Source: Chloroflexota bacterium | GTDB taxonomy: Bacteria; Chloroflexota; Dormibacteria; Dormibacterales; Dormibacteraceae | DNA: 5,353 nt | Assembly (NCBI GenBank): GCA_005880175.1 | Contig: VBJR01000026.1 | Span: 1-5,353 of the forward strand | Direction of reading: 5' to 3' | Shown here: positions 1-5,245 of the stretch, piece by piece | Position numbering within the stretch: position 1 is the first letter of the stretch | How the letters are laid out: each line of letters opens with the position of its first letter | Notes under the pieces: model-generated | The model's database searches: none | The model's input: only the letters and a program-made list of their open reading frames with translations | Told to the model about the DNA's origin: nothing | Translations under genes and position numbers: made by a program

Positions 1-74
1 CCCAGGGCCGCGAAGACGATGTGGAACGCGAGCGAGGTGCCCATGGTGGCCCGAGCCAGCACGACGTCGTCCAT
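1..74 (-). CDS. cydA: Cytochrome bd-type quinol oxidase subunit I, N-terminal fragment
   Basis: Only the first 24 codons are inside the window; the gene runs off the left edge. Reading leftward from the ATG at 74-72, the protein begins MDDVVLARATMGTSLAFHIV and continues FAAL. This matches the start of CydA/CioA-type oxidase subunits: a short N-terminal stretch with an Arg, then the first membrane helix with a conserved His (residue 18 here, in AFHIVF). That His aligns with the E. coli CydA haem b595 ligand in MYHFLF. Subunit I oxidises quinol and carries the haems of a membrane terminal oxidase. The ribosome binding site is poor: GGGG lies only 2-3 bases before the ATG and a GAGGG lies further back. 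An ATG at 44-42 is a possible alternative start but would leave out conserved N-terminal residues. Assignment rests on few residues, so another member of the same oxidase family (CioA-like) is equally possible. Confidence 0.72.
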   Translation of the reverse strand, partial: MDDVVLARATMGTSLAFHIVFAAL

Positions 75-191
75 GTCCCCACTACTCTGCCCTCTGCCAC
101 CCCCTGGCGGTGTAGGAGATCTCCCCCATGCAAAGGGAGGAAACGTGTCGTAGGATCGTTGCGCGGCCGCCGCGGCCCAGGCGTGGAACAC
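75..191. promoter_or_regulatory. Divergent intergenic spacer between the oxidase and antiporter operons
   Basis: This 117-base stretch separates two genes that point away from each other and should hold both promoters. It contains a perfect 10-base palindrome GGAGATCTCC (115-124), which could be an operator but is short enough to occur by chance. It also has a TAGGAT hexamer (151-156) of the TANNNT type that could be a plus-strand -10 element; no convincing -35 is visible. An AGGAG (114-118) stands 9 bases before an ATG at 128, and AGGGAGG lies at 134-140, but neither leads into a believable reading frame. No Rex-type operator, often found at cyd promoters, was seen. Confidence 0.4.
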
Positions 192-443
192 ATGATCGAC
201 GCACGCCGCCGCCGGGCCATCCGCAGCGTGGCCAGGCAGCATCAGGTCCGAGCCATCCGCTGGTGGCCGCCGGCCCGGCACCCGTCCTGGGTGCACCTCC
301 TCGTCGAGGGCCGGCCCGACTGCATCCCCGTCCTCCGCTCCGACCTGGAGCGGGCGCTCGGCTGCCGGGTCGCGATCTACGTCGCGGGCCAGATCCCCGA
401 GGAGGCGTGGGGCAGCATGCTGGTGGAGACCGTCGCCGTGTGA
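192..443 (+). CDS. Small nucleotidyltransferase-fold-like protein without catalytic motifs
   Basis: An 83-residue protein. Its order resembles minimal (MNT-type) nucleotidyltransferases: an N-terminal helix (IRSVARQHQVRAIR, residues 10-23), a strand-turn segment, a strand LLVEG (36-40), a helix LRSDLERALG (48-57), the strand RVAIYV (59-64), and a short C-terminal helix. In active family members the turn reads GSxARG and the next strand SDxDLLV. Here these positions read PPARHP and SWVHLLV, so the Gly-Ser pair and both metal-binding Asp residues are missing. If the fold assignment is right, the protein is not a nucleotidyltransferase and may only bind a partner or ligand. The start is uncertain: ATG at 192 and GTG at 183 are in frame and neither has a good ribosome binding site. 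Codon third positions are almost all G or C, supporting translation. It ends 20 bases before the antiporter gene, suggesting co-transcription. No HEPN-type partner, as in MntA/HepT pairs, is adjacent. Confidence 0.6.
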   Translation: MIDARRRRAIRSVARQHQVRAIRWWPPARHPSWVHLLVEGRPDCIPVLRSDLERALGCRVAIYVAGQIPEEAWGSMLVETVAV

Positions 444-463
444 CCGGCTAGCCTGACGGTGGA

Positions 464-2080
464 GTGACCGACCCCGGCCTGCTGCTCGACCTCGTCGCCG
501 CCGTGCTCGTCGCGTTCGCCGGCGGCGCGCTCGCGCAGCGGCTGGGACTGCCGGTCGTCGTGGGCTACCTGCTGGCCGGCGTGGCGATCGGCCCGTTCAC
601 CCCCGGCTTCCACGCCAACCAGCACTCGATCGACACGCTGGCCGAGATCGGCGTGACGTTCCTGATGTTCGCGATCGGCGCCGAGTTCTCGCGCGCCGAG
701 CTCCGCCGGCTGGGCCGCGTCGGCCTGCTCGGCGGGCTGGGCCAGATCGTCGCGACCGCGGCGATCGGGCCGGCGCTGGCGCCCGCGCTCGGCTTCACGC
801 CGTTCCAGGGCGTGTTCCTGGGCGCCCTGCTCGCGCTCTCCAGCACGGTGGTCGCGCTCAAGCTCCTGGGCGCGCGCGGCGAGCTGGGCAGCCTGCACGG
901 CCACGTGGCGCTGGGCATCCTGGTCGCGCAGGACCTGGCGGCCATCCCGCTCGTCGTCGTCCTGCCTCACGCCGGCGCCTCCGGCGGCCAGCTCGCGGCC
1001 GACCTGCTGCGGGCCGGCGCCGAGGCGGCCGCGCTCGTGGTCGGCGCGTACCTGATCGGCGCCCGGGCGGTGCCCTGGCTGCTCGGCCACGTCGCCATCC
1101 AGCGCACGCGCGAGCTGTTCCTCCTCGGCGTCGTCGGCCTGGCCCTGGGCACGGCGCTGGCGGCCCAGGCGATCGGCCTCTCGCTGGCGTTCGGCGCCTT
1201 CCTGGCCGGCCTGGTCGTGGCGGAGTCGGAGTTCCGGGCCCAGGTGATCGCCGAGGCGGTGCCGCTGCGCGACCTGTTCACGTCGCTGTTCTTCGTGTCC
1301 GTCGGCATGCTGATCGACCCCCGCACCCTCCTCGACCAGGCGGGCACCGTCGCCGTGCTGACCGCCGCCGTGCTCGTGGGCAAGACCCTGGTGGTCACGG
1401 TCGTCGTGCTCCTGCTCGGGTTCCCCGGCCGGGTCGCGGTGCTGGCGGGGCTGAGCCTGGCCCAGGTCGGCGAGCTGTCGTTCGTGCTGGCCCAGGTGGG
1501 CGTCGCCTCCGGCGCCGTGCCGCGGCTGCTCCTCGACCTCACGCTGGACACCTCGCTGACCACGATCGTGCTGGCCCCGCTCCTCCTCCGCGCGGCGCCG
1601 CCGATCCTCTGGGCCGCCCGCCACCTGCCCCTGGTGGGCCGCCGGTTCGACGGTGACACGGGCGCGGACGACGACGCGGCAGCCGGGCTCGAGTACCACC
1701 CGGACGTCGCCCGCCGCCTGCGCGAGGAGGGCCTCCCCGTCGTGTGGGGCGACGCGGCCAACCCCGCCGTGCTGGACCGCGCCGCCCTCCCCGAGGCCCG
1801 ACTGCTGGCGGCGCTGGTGCCCGACGTCGCCGACGCCGAGCGGATCGTCCGCGGCGCCCGCGCGCTGAACCCGAGGATCCACATCGTGGCCCGCGCCCAG
1901 CGCGGCGAGGACGTGGCGCGGCTGCGCCGGGCCGGAGCGGCCGTGGTCGTGCAGCCCGAGTTCGAGGCCGGCGTCGAGGTGATCCGCCACACGCTGCAGC
2001 GGTACGGCGTGGTCGGGATGGAGCTGAGCCACCTGATCGCCGGGCGCCGGCGGGCGTTCTACGAGCCGCCGTCCGACTGA
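464..2080 (+). CDS. Kef-type (CPA2) cation:proton antiporter with truncated TrkA-N domain
   Basis: A 538-residue membrane protein of the CPA2/Kef family, which exchanges K+ or Na+ for H+. Residues 5-380 form about 12-13 hydrophobic segments. Family features include GYLLAGVAIGP (34-44), GVTFLMFAIGAEFS (63-76), SSTVVALKLL (126-135), the AQDLAAIP segment with the conserved Asp (155-162), GAFLAGLVVAES (244-255), LFFVSVGMLIDP (275-286) and GELSFVLAQ (336-344). A soluble TrkA-N/RCK-like domain follows (about 409-515) with EYHPDVARRLREEGLPVVWG and later VVVQPEFEAGVEVIRHTL. The first strand, glycine-rich GxGxxG loop and helix of that Rossmann domain are absent: the linker (396-408) goes straight to the second strand. 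There is no TrkA-C domain. The GTG start at 464 immediately precedes conserved sequence; a GGTGGA lies directly before it and a TAGCCT hexamer at 449-454. The 3' end overlaps the convergent PAP2 gene by 22 bases. Confidence 0.9.
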   Translation: MTDPGLLLDLVAAVLVAFAGGALAQRLGLPVVVGYLLAGVAIGPFTPGFHANQHSIDTLAEIGVTFLMFAIGAEFSRAELRRLGRVGLLGGLGQIVATAAIGPALAPALGFTPFQGVFLGALLALSSTVVALKLLGARGELGSLHGHVALGILVAQDLAAIPLVVVLPHAGASGGQLAADLLRAGAEAAALVVGAYLIGARAVPWLLGHVAIQRTRELFLLGVVGLALGTALAAQAIGLSLAFGAFLAGLVVAESEFRAQVIAEAVPLRDLFTSLFFVSVGMLIDPRTLLDQAGTVAVLTAAVLVGKTLVVTVVVLLLGFPGRVAVLAGLSLAQVGELSFVLAQVGVASGAVPRLLLDLTLDTSLTTIVLAPLLLRAAPPILWAARHLPLVGRRFDGDTGADDDAAAGLEYHPDVARRLREEGLPVVWGDAANPAVLDRAALPEARLLAALVPDVADAERIVRGARALNPRIHIVARAQRGEDVARLRRAGAAVVVQPEFEAGVEVIRHTLQRYGVVGMELSHLIAGRRRAFYEPPSD

Positions 2081-2652
2081 CGGACCAGGCGGCCGCCGAG
2101 CGTCCCCAGCAGCCAGCCCAGGGCGCCCCCGGCCAGCACGTCGCTCGGGAAGTGGTGGCCCAGGTACACGCGCGAGAGCCCCACACCGGCGGCGAGCCCC
2201 AGCGCGGCGGGGCGCCGCCGCGGGTAGAACATGCCCAGCGCCGTGGCAGCGGCGAACGAGCCCGCGGTGTGGCCCGACGGGAACGAGGAGTCCACCGGCC
2301 GCCGGCCGACGACGACCGCCAGGCGCCGGTGGAACGGGCGCCGGCGGGGCAGGAGCGCCTTGATCGAGCCCTGGACCAGCGCGACGGTCAGCAGCATCGC
2401 GCCGACCGACGCCACCGCGGCCCGGCGGCCGCGCGGGCCGTCGCGCAGCGCCAGCCAGGCCCCCAGGCCCACCCACCCCGCGCCCTTGCCGAGGTCCGAG
2501 AGCAGGGCCACGTACCGGTCCGCCAGCCCGGGGTGCGGCAGGTGGTTGAGGGCCAGGTACAGGCGCGCGTCGACGGTCTCCCGGCGGCGGGGCAGCAGGC
2601 GGAGCCGCAGTCGCTCCGACAGGGACGGCCGTGGCGACGAGAGGTGCCTCAC
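2059..2652 (-). CDS. PAP2-family membrane phosphatase
   Basis: A 197-residue protein of the type 2 phosphatidic acid phosphatase (PAP2) superfamily, which removes phosphate from lipid phosphates or polyprenyl diphosphates at the membrane. All three catalytic motifs are present: KALLPRRRP (98-106, KX6RP), FPSGH (124-128), and SRVYLGHHFPSD (160-171, SRX5HX3D). The expected nucleophile is His167 with Asp171, and His128 the acid. Hydrophobic segments occur near 57-70, 77-97, 129-143, 146-162 and 172-187. The N-terminal 25 residues are Arg-rich and probably cytoplasmic. The GTG at 2652-2650 is chosen because AGGAAG (within 2662-2668) lies 9 bases upstream and because the start falls 4 bases after the stop of the Nudix gene, suggesting translational coupling. 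The substrate cannot be told from sequence; undecaprenyl diphosphate or phosphatidylglycerol phosphate are typical. The stop codon lies inside the 3' end of the opposite-strand antiporter gene. Confidence 0.9.
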   Translation of the reverse strand: MRHLSSPRPSLSERLRLRLLPRRRETVDARLYLALNHLPHPGLADRYVALLSDLGKGAGWVGLGAWLALRDGPRGRRAAVASVGAMLLTVALVQGSIKALLPRRRPFHRRLAVVVGRRPVDSSFPSGHTAGSFAAATALGMFYPRRRPAALGLAAGVGLSRVYLGHHFPSDVLAGGALGWLLGTLGGRLVRQSDGGS

Positions 2653-2656
2653 CCTC

Positions 2657-3424
2657 TCAGTCTTCCTCGCCTGGCGCGTCCTCGTGTTCGTGGCGGCGCA
2701 GCGGCGGCCACAGCTGGCGCGCCGGGCCGCGCCGGTACAGCTCGGCCGGCCGGCCGCCCTGGGCACCGCGCGGCGGCGCGATCTCGCCCACCGGCGTGAC
2801 GAAGCCCTCCAGCCGCAGGACCTTGCGCCGGAAGTTGGACGGGTCCTGGGGCAGGCCCCAGACCTCCTCGTAGATCGCGCGCAGCTCGGACAGCGTGAAC
2901 GGCTCCTCCAGGAACGCGGCGGCCAGCGGCGTGTACTCGATCTTGGCCCGGGCCCGCTCGACGCCGTCCGCGATGATCCGGGCGTGGTCGAACGCCAGCT
3001 CGGGCCCCTCGCGGGCGCCAAGCTCGCCGACCGGCCAGAACCGGGCCAGGTCGGCGTCGGAGCCGGCGGTCGGGGCCGGCACGTCCGGCGCGAACGCGAC
3101 GTACGCGATCGAGATGACCCGCATCCGGGGGTCGCGGCCCGGCGTGCCGTACGTGCGCAGCTGCTCCAGGTACAGGCTCTGCGGCAGGGCGGAGACGCCG
3201 GTCTCCTCCGCCAGCTCGCGCAGCGCCGCGTCGTCCAGGTCCTCCTCGGCCTCGACGAAGCCGCCGGGCAGCGCCCACCGGCCCCGCTCCGGGTGGCGGG
3301 CGCGCCGGACCAGCAGCACGCTGAACCGGCCCCGGCGCACGGTGAGCAGGACCACGTCCACCGTTACCCCGACCGGCGGGTAGCCGCGCGGGTCGTAGCT
3401 GGCCAGGAACTCCTTCTCCGTCAT
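2657..3424 (-). CDS. nrtR: NrtR-like regulator: Nudix domain plus winged helix
   Basis: A 255-residue protein with an N-terminal Nudix domain (about 15-150) and a C-terminal winged-helix domain (about 165-235). This architecture is that of NrtR, a repressor of NAD biosynthesis genes that senses ADP-ribose. The first domain has VAVDVVLLTV-like strands (here VTVDVVLLTV, 20-29), then WALPGG, and a complete Nudix box at 55-77: GFVEAEE, seven residues, RELAEETGV. The C-terminal part has TLSELRAIYEEVWG (177-190), a likely recognition helix NFRRKVLRLEGFV (197-209) and a wing ending GRPAELYRR. It lies just after pncB, a typical NrtR target. Because the Nudix box is fully conserved, it could instead, or also, hydrolyse ADP-ribose or a related compound. 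The ATG at 3424 fits the usual family N-terminus, but a TTG at 3442-3440, overlapping the pncB stop, has a strong GGAGGAGG (3450-3457) 7 bases upstream and would add six residues. Confidence 0.85.
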   Translation of the reverse strand: MTEKEFLASYDPRGYPPVGVTVDVVLLTVRRGRFSVLLVRRARHPERGRWALPGGFVEAEEDLDDAALRELAEETGVSALPQSLYLEQLRTYGTPGRDPRMRVISIAYVAFAPDVPAPTAGSDADLARFWPVGELGAREGPELAFDHARIIADGVERARAKIEYTPLAAAFLEEPFTLSELRAIYEEVWGLPQDPSNFRRKVLRLEGFVTPVGEIAPPRGAQGGRPAELYRRGPARQLWPPLRRHEHEDAPGEED

Positions 3425-3438
3425 GCTCGAGTCGTCCG

Positions 3439-4779
3439 TCAACGCCGGGCCTCCTCCGTCCGCCGCGCCCACAGGCACGCCTGCATCGCGGGCACGCCGG
3501 CCTGGATGCTGAGGTGCTCGGGCGCCAGACGCCGCTTCGCGGCCTCGTGATGCGCCCGCGCCGCCTCGACACCGCAGTCCCAGACGATCTCGCCGCCGGC
3601 CACCACCCGGGCCTGGAGCGGCTCGCCGGGCGGCGGCTCGCCGGGCGGGGCGGCGCCGGTCGCCAGGTGCTCGGCGACCGCGTGGCCGTCCGCGCCGTGC
3701 TCGCGGTACGCCCACTTCTGGCCGCCCAGGTTGGACTTGCCGGCCGACCGCTTGGCGACCGGGCGCATGGGCGCTCCGTCCCCGTCGCCCTCGGCGATCG
3801 CCACCAGCTTGTAGACGAACCCCGGGCTCGGGTGGCAGATCAGCCGCTCGCCGGCGCCGAACCCGTCCACCGGGCCCCGGCTCAGCTCGTCCATCGCGTA
3901 CTCGTCGAGCCCGCCCGTGGAGACGATGCGGGCGCCGCGCGCGCCCAGCTCGTCCAGCAGCCGGCGGGCCCGGGGCACGAGCCGCAGCAGCTCGCCCGAG
4001 TCGATCCGGATGCCGCCCAGCTCGGGCCCCGCCGCCAGCACGGCGTTGCGGATGCCCTGCTCCACGTCGTACGTGTCCACGAGCAGCGTCGTGCCCGGCC
4101 CCTGCGTCGCGACCTGGGCGCGGAACGCGGACACCTCGTCGGCGTGGGCGAGCGTGAAGCAGTGGGCCGCCGTGCCCCGGACCGGGATGTCGTAGCGGAG
4201 CCCGGCCTCCAGGTTCGACGTGGCGCTGAACCCGGCGATGTACGCGGCCCGGGCGGCCGCGACCGCGGCGCCCTCGTGCGTGCGCCGGCTGCCCATCTCG
4301 ATGATCGGGCGGCCGCGGGCCGCGCTCACCATCCGTGAGGCGGCCGAGGCCACGCCGCAGTCCCAGTTGCACACGCTGAGCAGCAGGGTCTCCAGCAGCA
4401 CGGCCTCGCCGAACGTGGCCCGGACGGTCAGCACCGGCGAGTACGGGAAGTACAGCTCGCCCTCCGGGTACGCCCACACGTCGCCGGTGAACCGCCAGCC
4501 GGCCAGGAACCGGCGGGTCGGCTCGTCCACAGCGCCGTTCGCCTCCAGCCAGGCCAGCTGCGCCTCCGTGAAGCGGAACCGTCCCAGCGCCTCCAGGATC
4601 CTGCCCAGGCCGCAGAACACGCCGTAGCGGCGGCCGGGCGGGAGCTGGCGCGCGAACACCTCGAAGACCGCCCGCCTCCCGGCCACGCCCGAGTGGAGCG
4701 CGCCCTGGAGGTTGCCGAGCTCGTACAGGTCGGTGTGGAACGCCGCGGAGGTCTCGGTGTCGCGAGTTTTGGTCCTCAT
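3439..4779 (-). CDS. pncB: Nicotinate phosphoribosyltransferase
   Basis: A 446-residue enzyme, the usual length for this family. It converts nicotinate and PRPP, with ATP hydrolysis, into nicotinate mononucleotide and diphosphate, the entry step of the Preiss-Handler route to NAD in the cytoplasm. Recognisable segments are TDLYELGNLQGALHSG (16-31), RRAVFEVFAR (35-44), GELYFPYSPVL (107-117), GSRRTHEGAAVAAARAAYIAG (163-183), GTAAHCF (202-208; the His matches the phosphorylated His of the family), LLVDTYDVEQGIRNAV (232-247), GGIRIDSGEL (255-264), STGGLDEYAM (287-296), VDGFGAGERL (304-313) and FVYKLVA (321-327). Residues about 378-387 contain a five-residue duplication, PPGEP twice, from a perfect 15-base tandem repeat. 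The ATG at 4779 is preceded only by a weak AATAGG; TATGCT (4802-4797) may be its -10. It is first in a pncB-nrtR-PAP2 operon and probably NrtR-controlled. Confidence 0.93.
   Translation of the reverse strand: MRTKTRDTETSAAFHTDLYELGNLQGALHSGVAGRRAVFEVFARQLPPGRRYGVFCGLGRILEALGRFRFTEAQLAWLEANGAVDEPTRRFLAGWRFTGDVWAYPEGELYFPYSPVLTVRATFGEAVLLETLLLSVCNWDCGVASAASRMVSAARGRPIIEMGSRRTHEGAAVAAARAAYIAGFSATSNLEAGLRYDIPVRGTAAHCFTLAHADEVSAFRAQVATQGPGTTLLVDTYDVEQGIRNAVLAAGPELGGIRIDSGELLRLVPRARRLLDELGARGARIVSTGGLDEYAMDELSRGPVDGFGAGERLICHPSPGFVYKLVAIAEGDGDGAPMRPVAKRSAGKSNLGGQKWAYREHGADGHAVAEHLATGAAPPGEPPPGEPLQARVVAGGEIVWDCGVEAARAHHEAAKRRLAPEHLSIQAGVPAMQACLWARRTEEARR
3619..3648. repeat. 15-base perfect tandem duplication inside pncB
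   Basis: The unit CGGCTCGCCGGGCGG occurs twice head to tail (3619-3633 and 3634-3648). On the coding (minus) strand it encodes PPGEPPPGEP, an in-frame five-residue duplication in a poorly conserved part of the C-terminal region. It probably arose by slippage and is a possible variable site between strains. Confidence 0.85.
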
Positions 4780-4840
4780 GACCTATTCTGAGGGAAAGCA
4801 TACACCCTGCGACGGCGGCGGCGGCAGTAGCATCGAACCC
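4780..4840. promoter_or_regulatory. Divergent promoter region with candidate NrtR operator
   Basis: This 61-base spacer between the pncB start (minus) and the GTG of the plus-strand gene is noticeably richer in A and T than its surroundings. It contains an imperfect inverted repeat, TATTCT then seven bases then AGCATA (4784-4802), with five of six arm positions matching. The repeat includes TATGCT on the minus strand (4802-4797), a TANNNT hexamer that could be the pncB -10 element 17 bases before its ATG. A repressor bound here would block pncB. NrtR proteins are known to bind palindromes upstream of the NAD genes they control, so this is the natural operator candidate. The match to any known NrtR motif is not claimed. 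Confidence 0.4.
4828..4833 (+). promoter_or_regulatory. Candidate -10 box for a leaderless transcript
   Basis: TAGCAT fits the TANNNT -10 pattern and lies exactly 7 bases before the GTG at 4841. That spacing is the known signature of leaderless transcription in actinobacteria and Deinococcus, where transcription starts at the first base of the start codon. It agrees with the lack of any ribosome binding site before that GTG. No clear -35 element is seen. Confidence 0.45.
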
Positions 4841-4987
4841 GTGGCGCAACGCAGCGAGGAGCAGATCATCGACCGCCTGTTCGCGCTCGAGAACGAGGGC
4901 ATGGCGGACCGCCGCGCCGAGCTGACGGGCGAGCGGTTCCTGTCGCTCATCCACGACCCCGACAGCGGGCGGGCGTACGTCTTCTAG
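4841..4987 (+). CDS. Hypothetical protein, upstream part of a gene split by TAG
   Basis: A 48-residue reading frame starting GTG at 4841 (AQRSEEQIIDRLFALENEG) and ending at TAG 4985-4987 after DPDSGRAYVF. I do not recognise a family. The frame is charged, with a predicted helix at residues 5-20 and no membrane segment or signal peptide. Longer in-frame starts exist at 4778 and 4712. They are not favoured because codons from 4781 to 4840 use A or T at many third positions, unlike the rest of the window, and 4712 lies within pncB. The frame continues open beyond the TAG into the acidic segment described next, so this may be the first half of one gene of about 134 codons that has acquired a nonsense codon. 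Alternatively it is a genuine small protein followed by a coupled second gene, or the stop is read through. Confidence 0.55.
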   Translation: MAQRSEEQIIDRLFALENEGMADRRAELTGERFLSLIHDPDSGRAYVF

Positions 4988-5017
4988 CACGGGCTCGACG
5001 ACACCGAGGGGACCGAG

Positions 5018-5245
5018 GTGCCGGAGGGCACCGAGTTCTGGGAGTACGGCACCGTGGAGCAGGCGGAGCAGGCCTATGAGCAGCAGCTCGGCGAGGCCCG
5101 GGCCGCGGGCGAGCTGGTCGAGGAGGACTCCGACGAGGACCTCGGCGACGAGGAGGTGGACGGCGCCGAGCTGCGTGACGTCTACTCGGCGGACGACGAC
5201 GACCCGCTCGTCGTGGACGAGGAGGGCGAGCGCTCTGAACCCTAG
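5018..5245 (+). CDS. Hypothetical acidic protein, downstream part of split gene
   Basis: A 75-residue frame beginning at GTG 5018 and in the same frame as the 4841 gene. The first part (PEGTEFWEYGTVEQAEQAYE) looks like a small folded or helical segment, and residues about 35-75 are extremely rich in Asp and Glu (for example EEDSDEDLGDEEVD), probably disordered. No family is recognised and there is no membrane segment. GAGGGG (5006-5011) lies 6 bases before the GTG and could allow separate initiation. However, the ten codons between the TAG and this GTG (HGLDDTEGTE) also read like normal protein in the same style. The segment may therefore be the C-terminal part of the gene starting at 4841. 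Its end overlaps the start of the following membrane protein gene by 11 bases, so the two are probably translated in a coupled manner. Confidence 0.55.
   Translation: MPEGTEFWEYGTVEQAEQAYEQQLGEARAAGELVEEDSDEDLGDEEVDGAELRDVYSADDDDPLVVDEEGERSEP

Noticed and set aside
115..124. GGAGATCTCC palindrome as a defined operator
   Set aside because: Several perfect ten-base palindromes are expected by chance in a window this size, so it is only mentioned within the spacer entry.
128..451. A 107-codon plus frame with AGGAG 9 bases before its ATG
   Set aside because: Despite the good ribosome binding site, the product is Arg/Pro/Gly-rich and overlaps the better-supported 192-443 gene in another frame.
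377..2476. A 699-codon open frame on the minus strand opposite the antiporter
   Set aside because: It is low-complexity, rich in Arg, Gly, Gln, Glu and His, lies antisense to a clear antiporter gene, and cuts across the PAP2 gene in another frame. It is a by-product of high GC.
2653..3021. Longer start for the PAP2 gene reaching into the Nudix gene
   Set aside because: The extra residues are an off-frame translation of the Nudix coding region, and the GTG at 2652 has a suitable ribosome binding site.
3514..4338. A 274-codon plus frame opposite pncB
   Set aside because: It is antisense to the well-conserved pncB, low-complexity and matches no family.
4811..4825. GGC trinucleotide run
   Set aside because: Only about four units in a GC-rich spacer; not convincing as a functional repeat.
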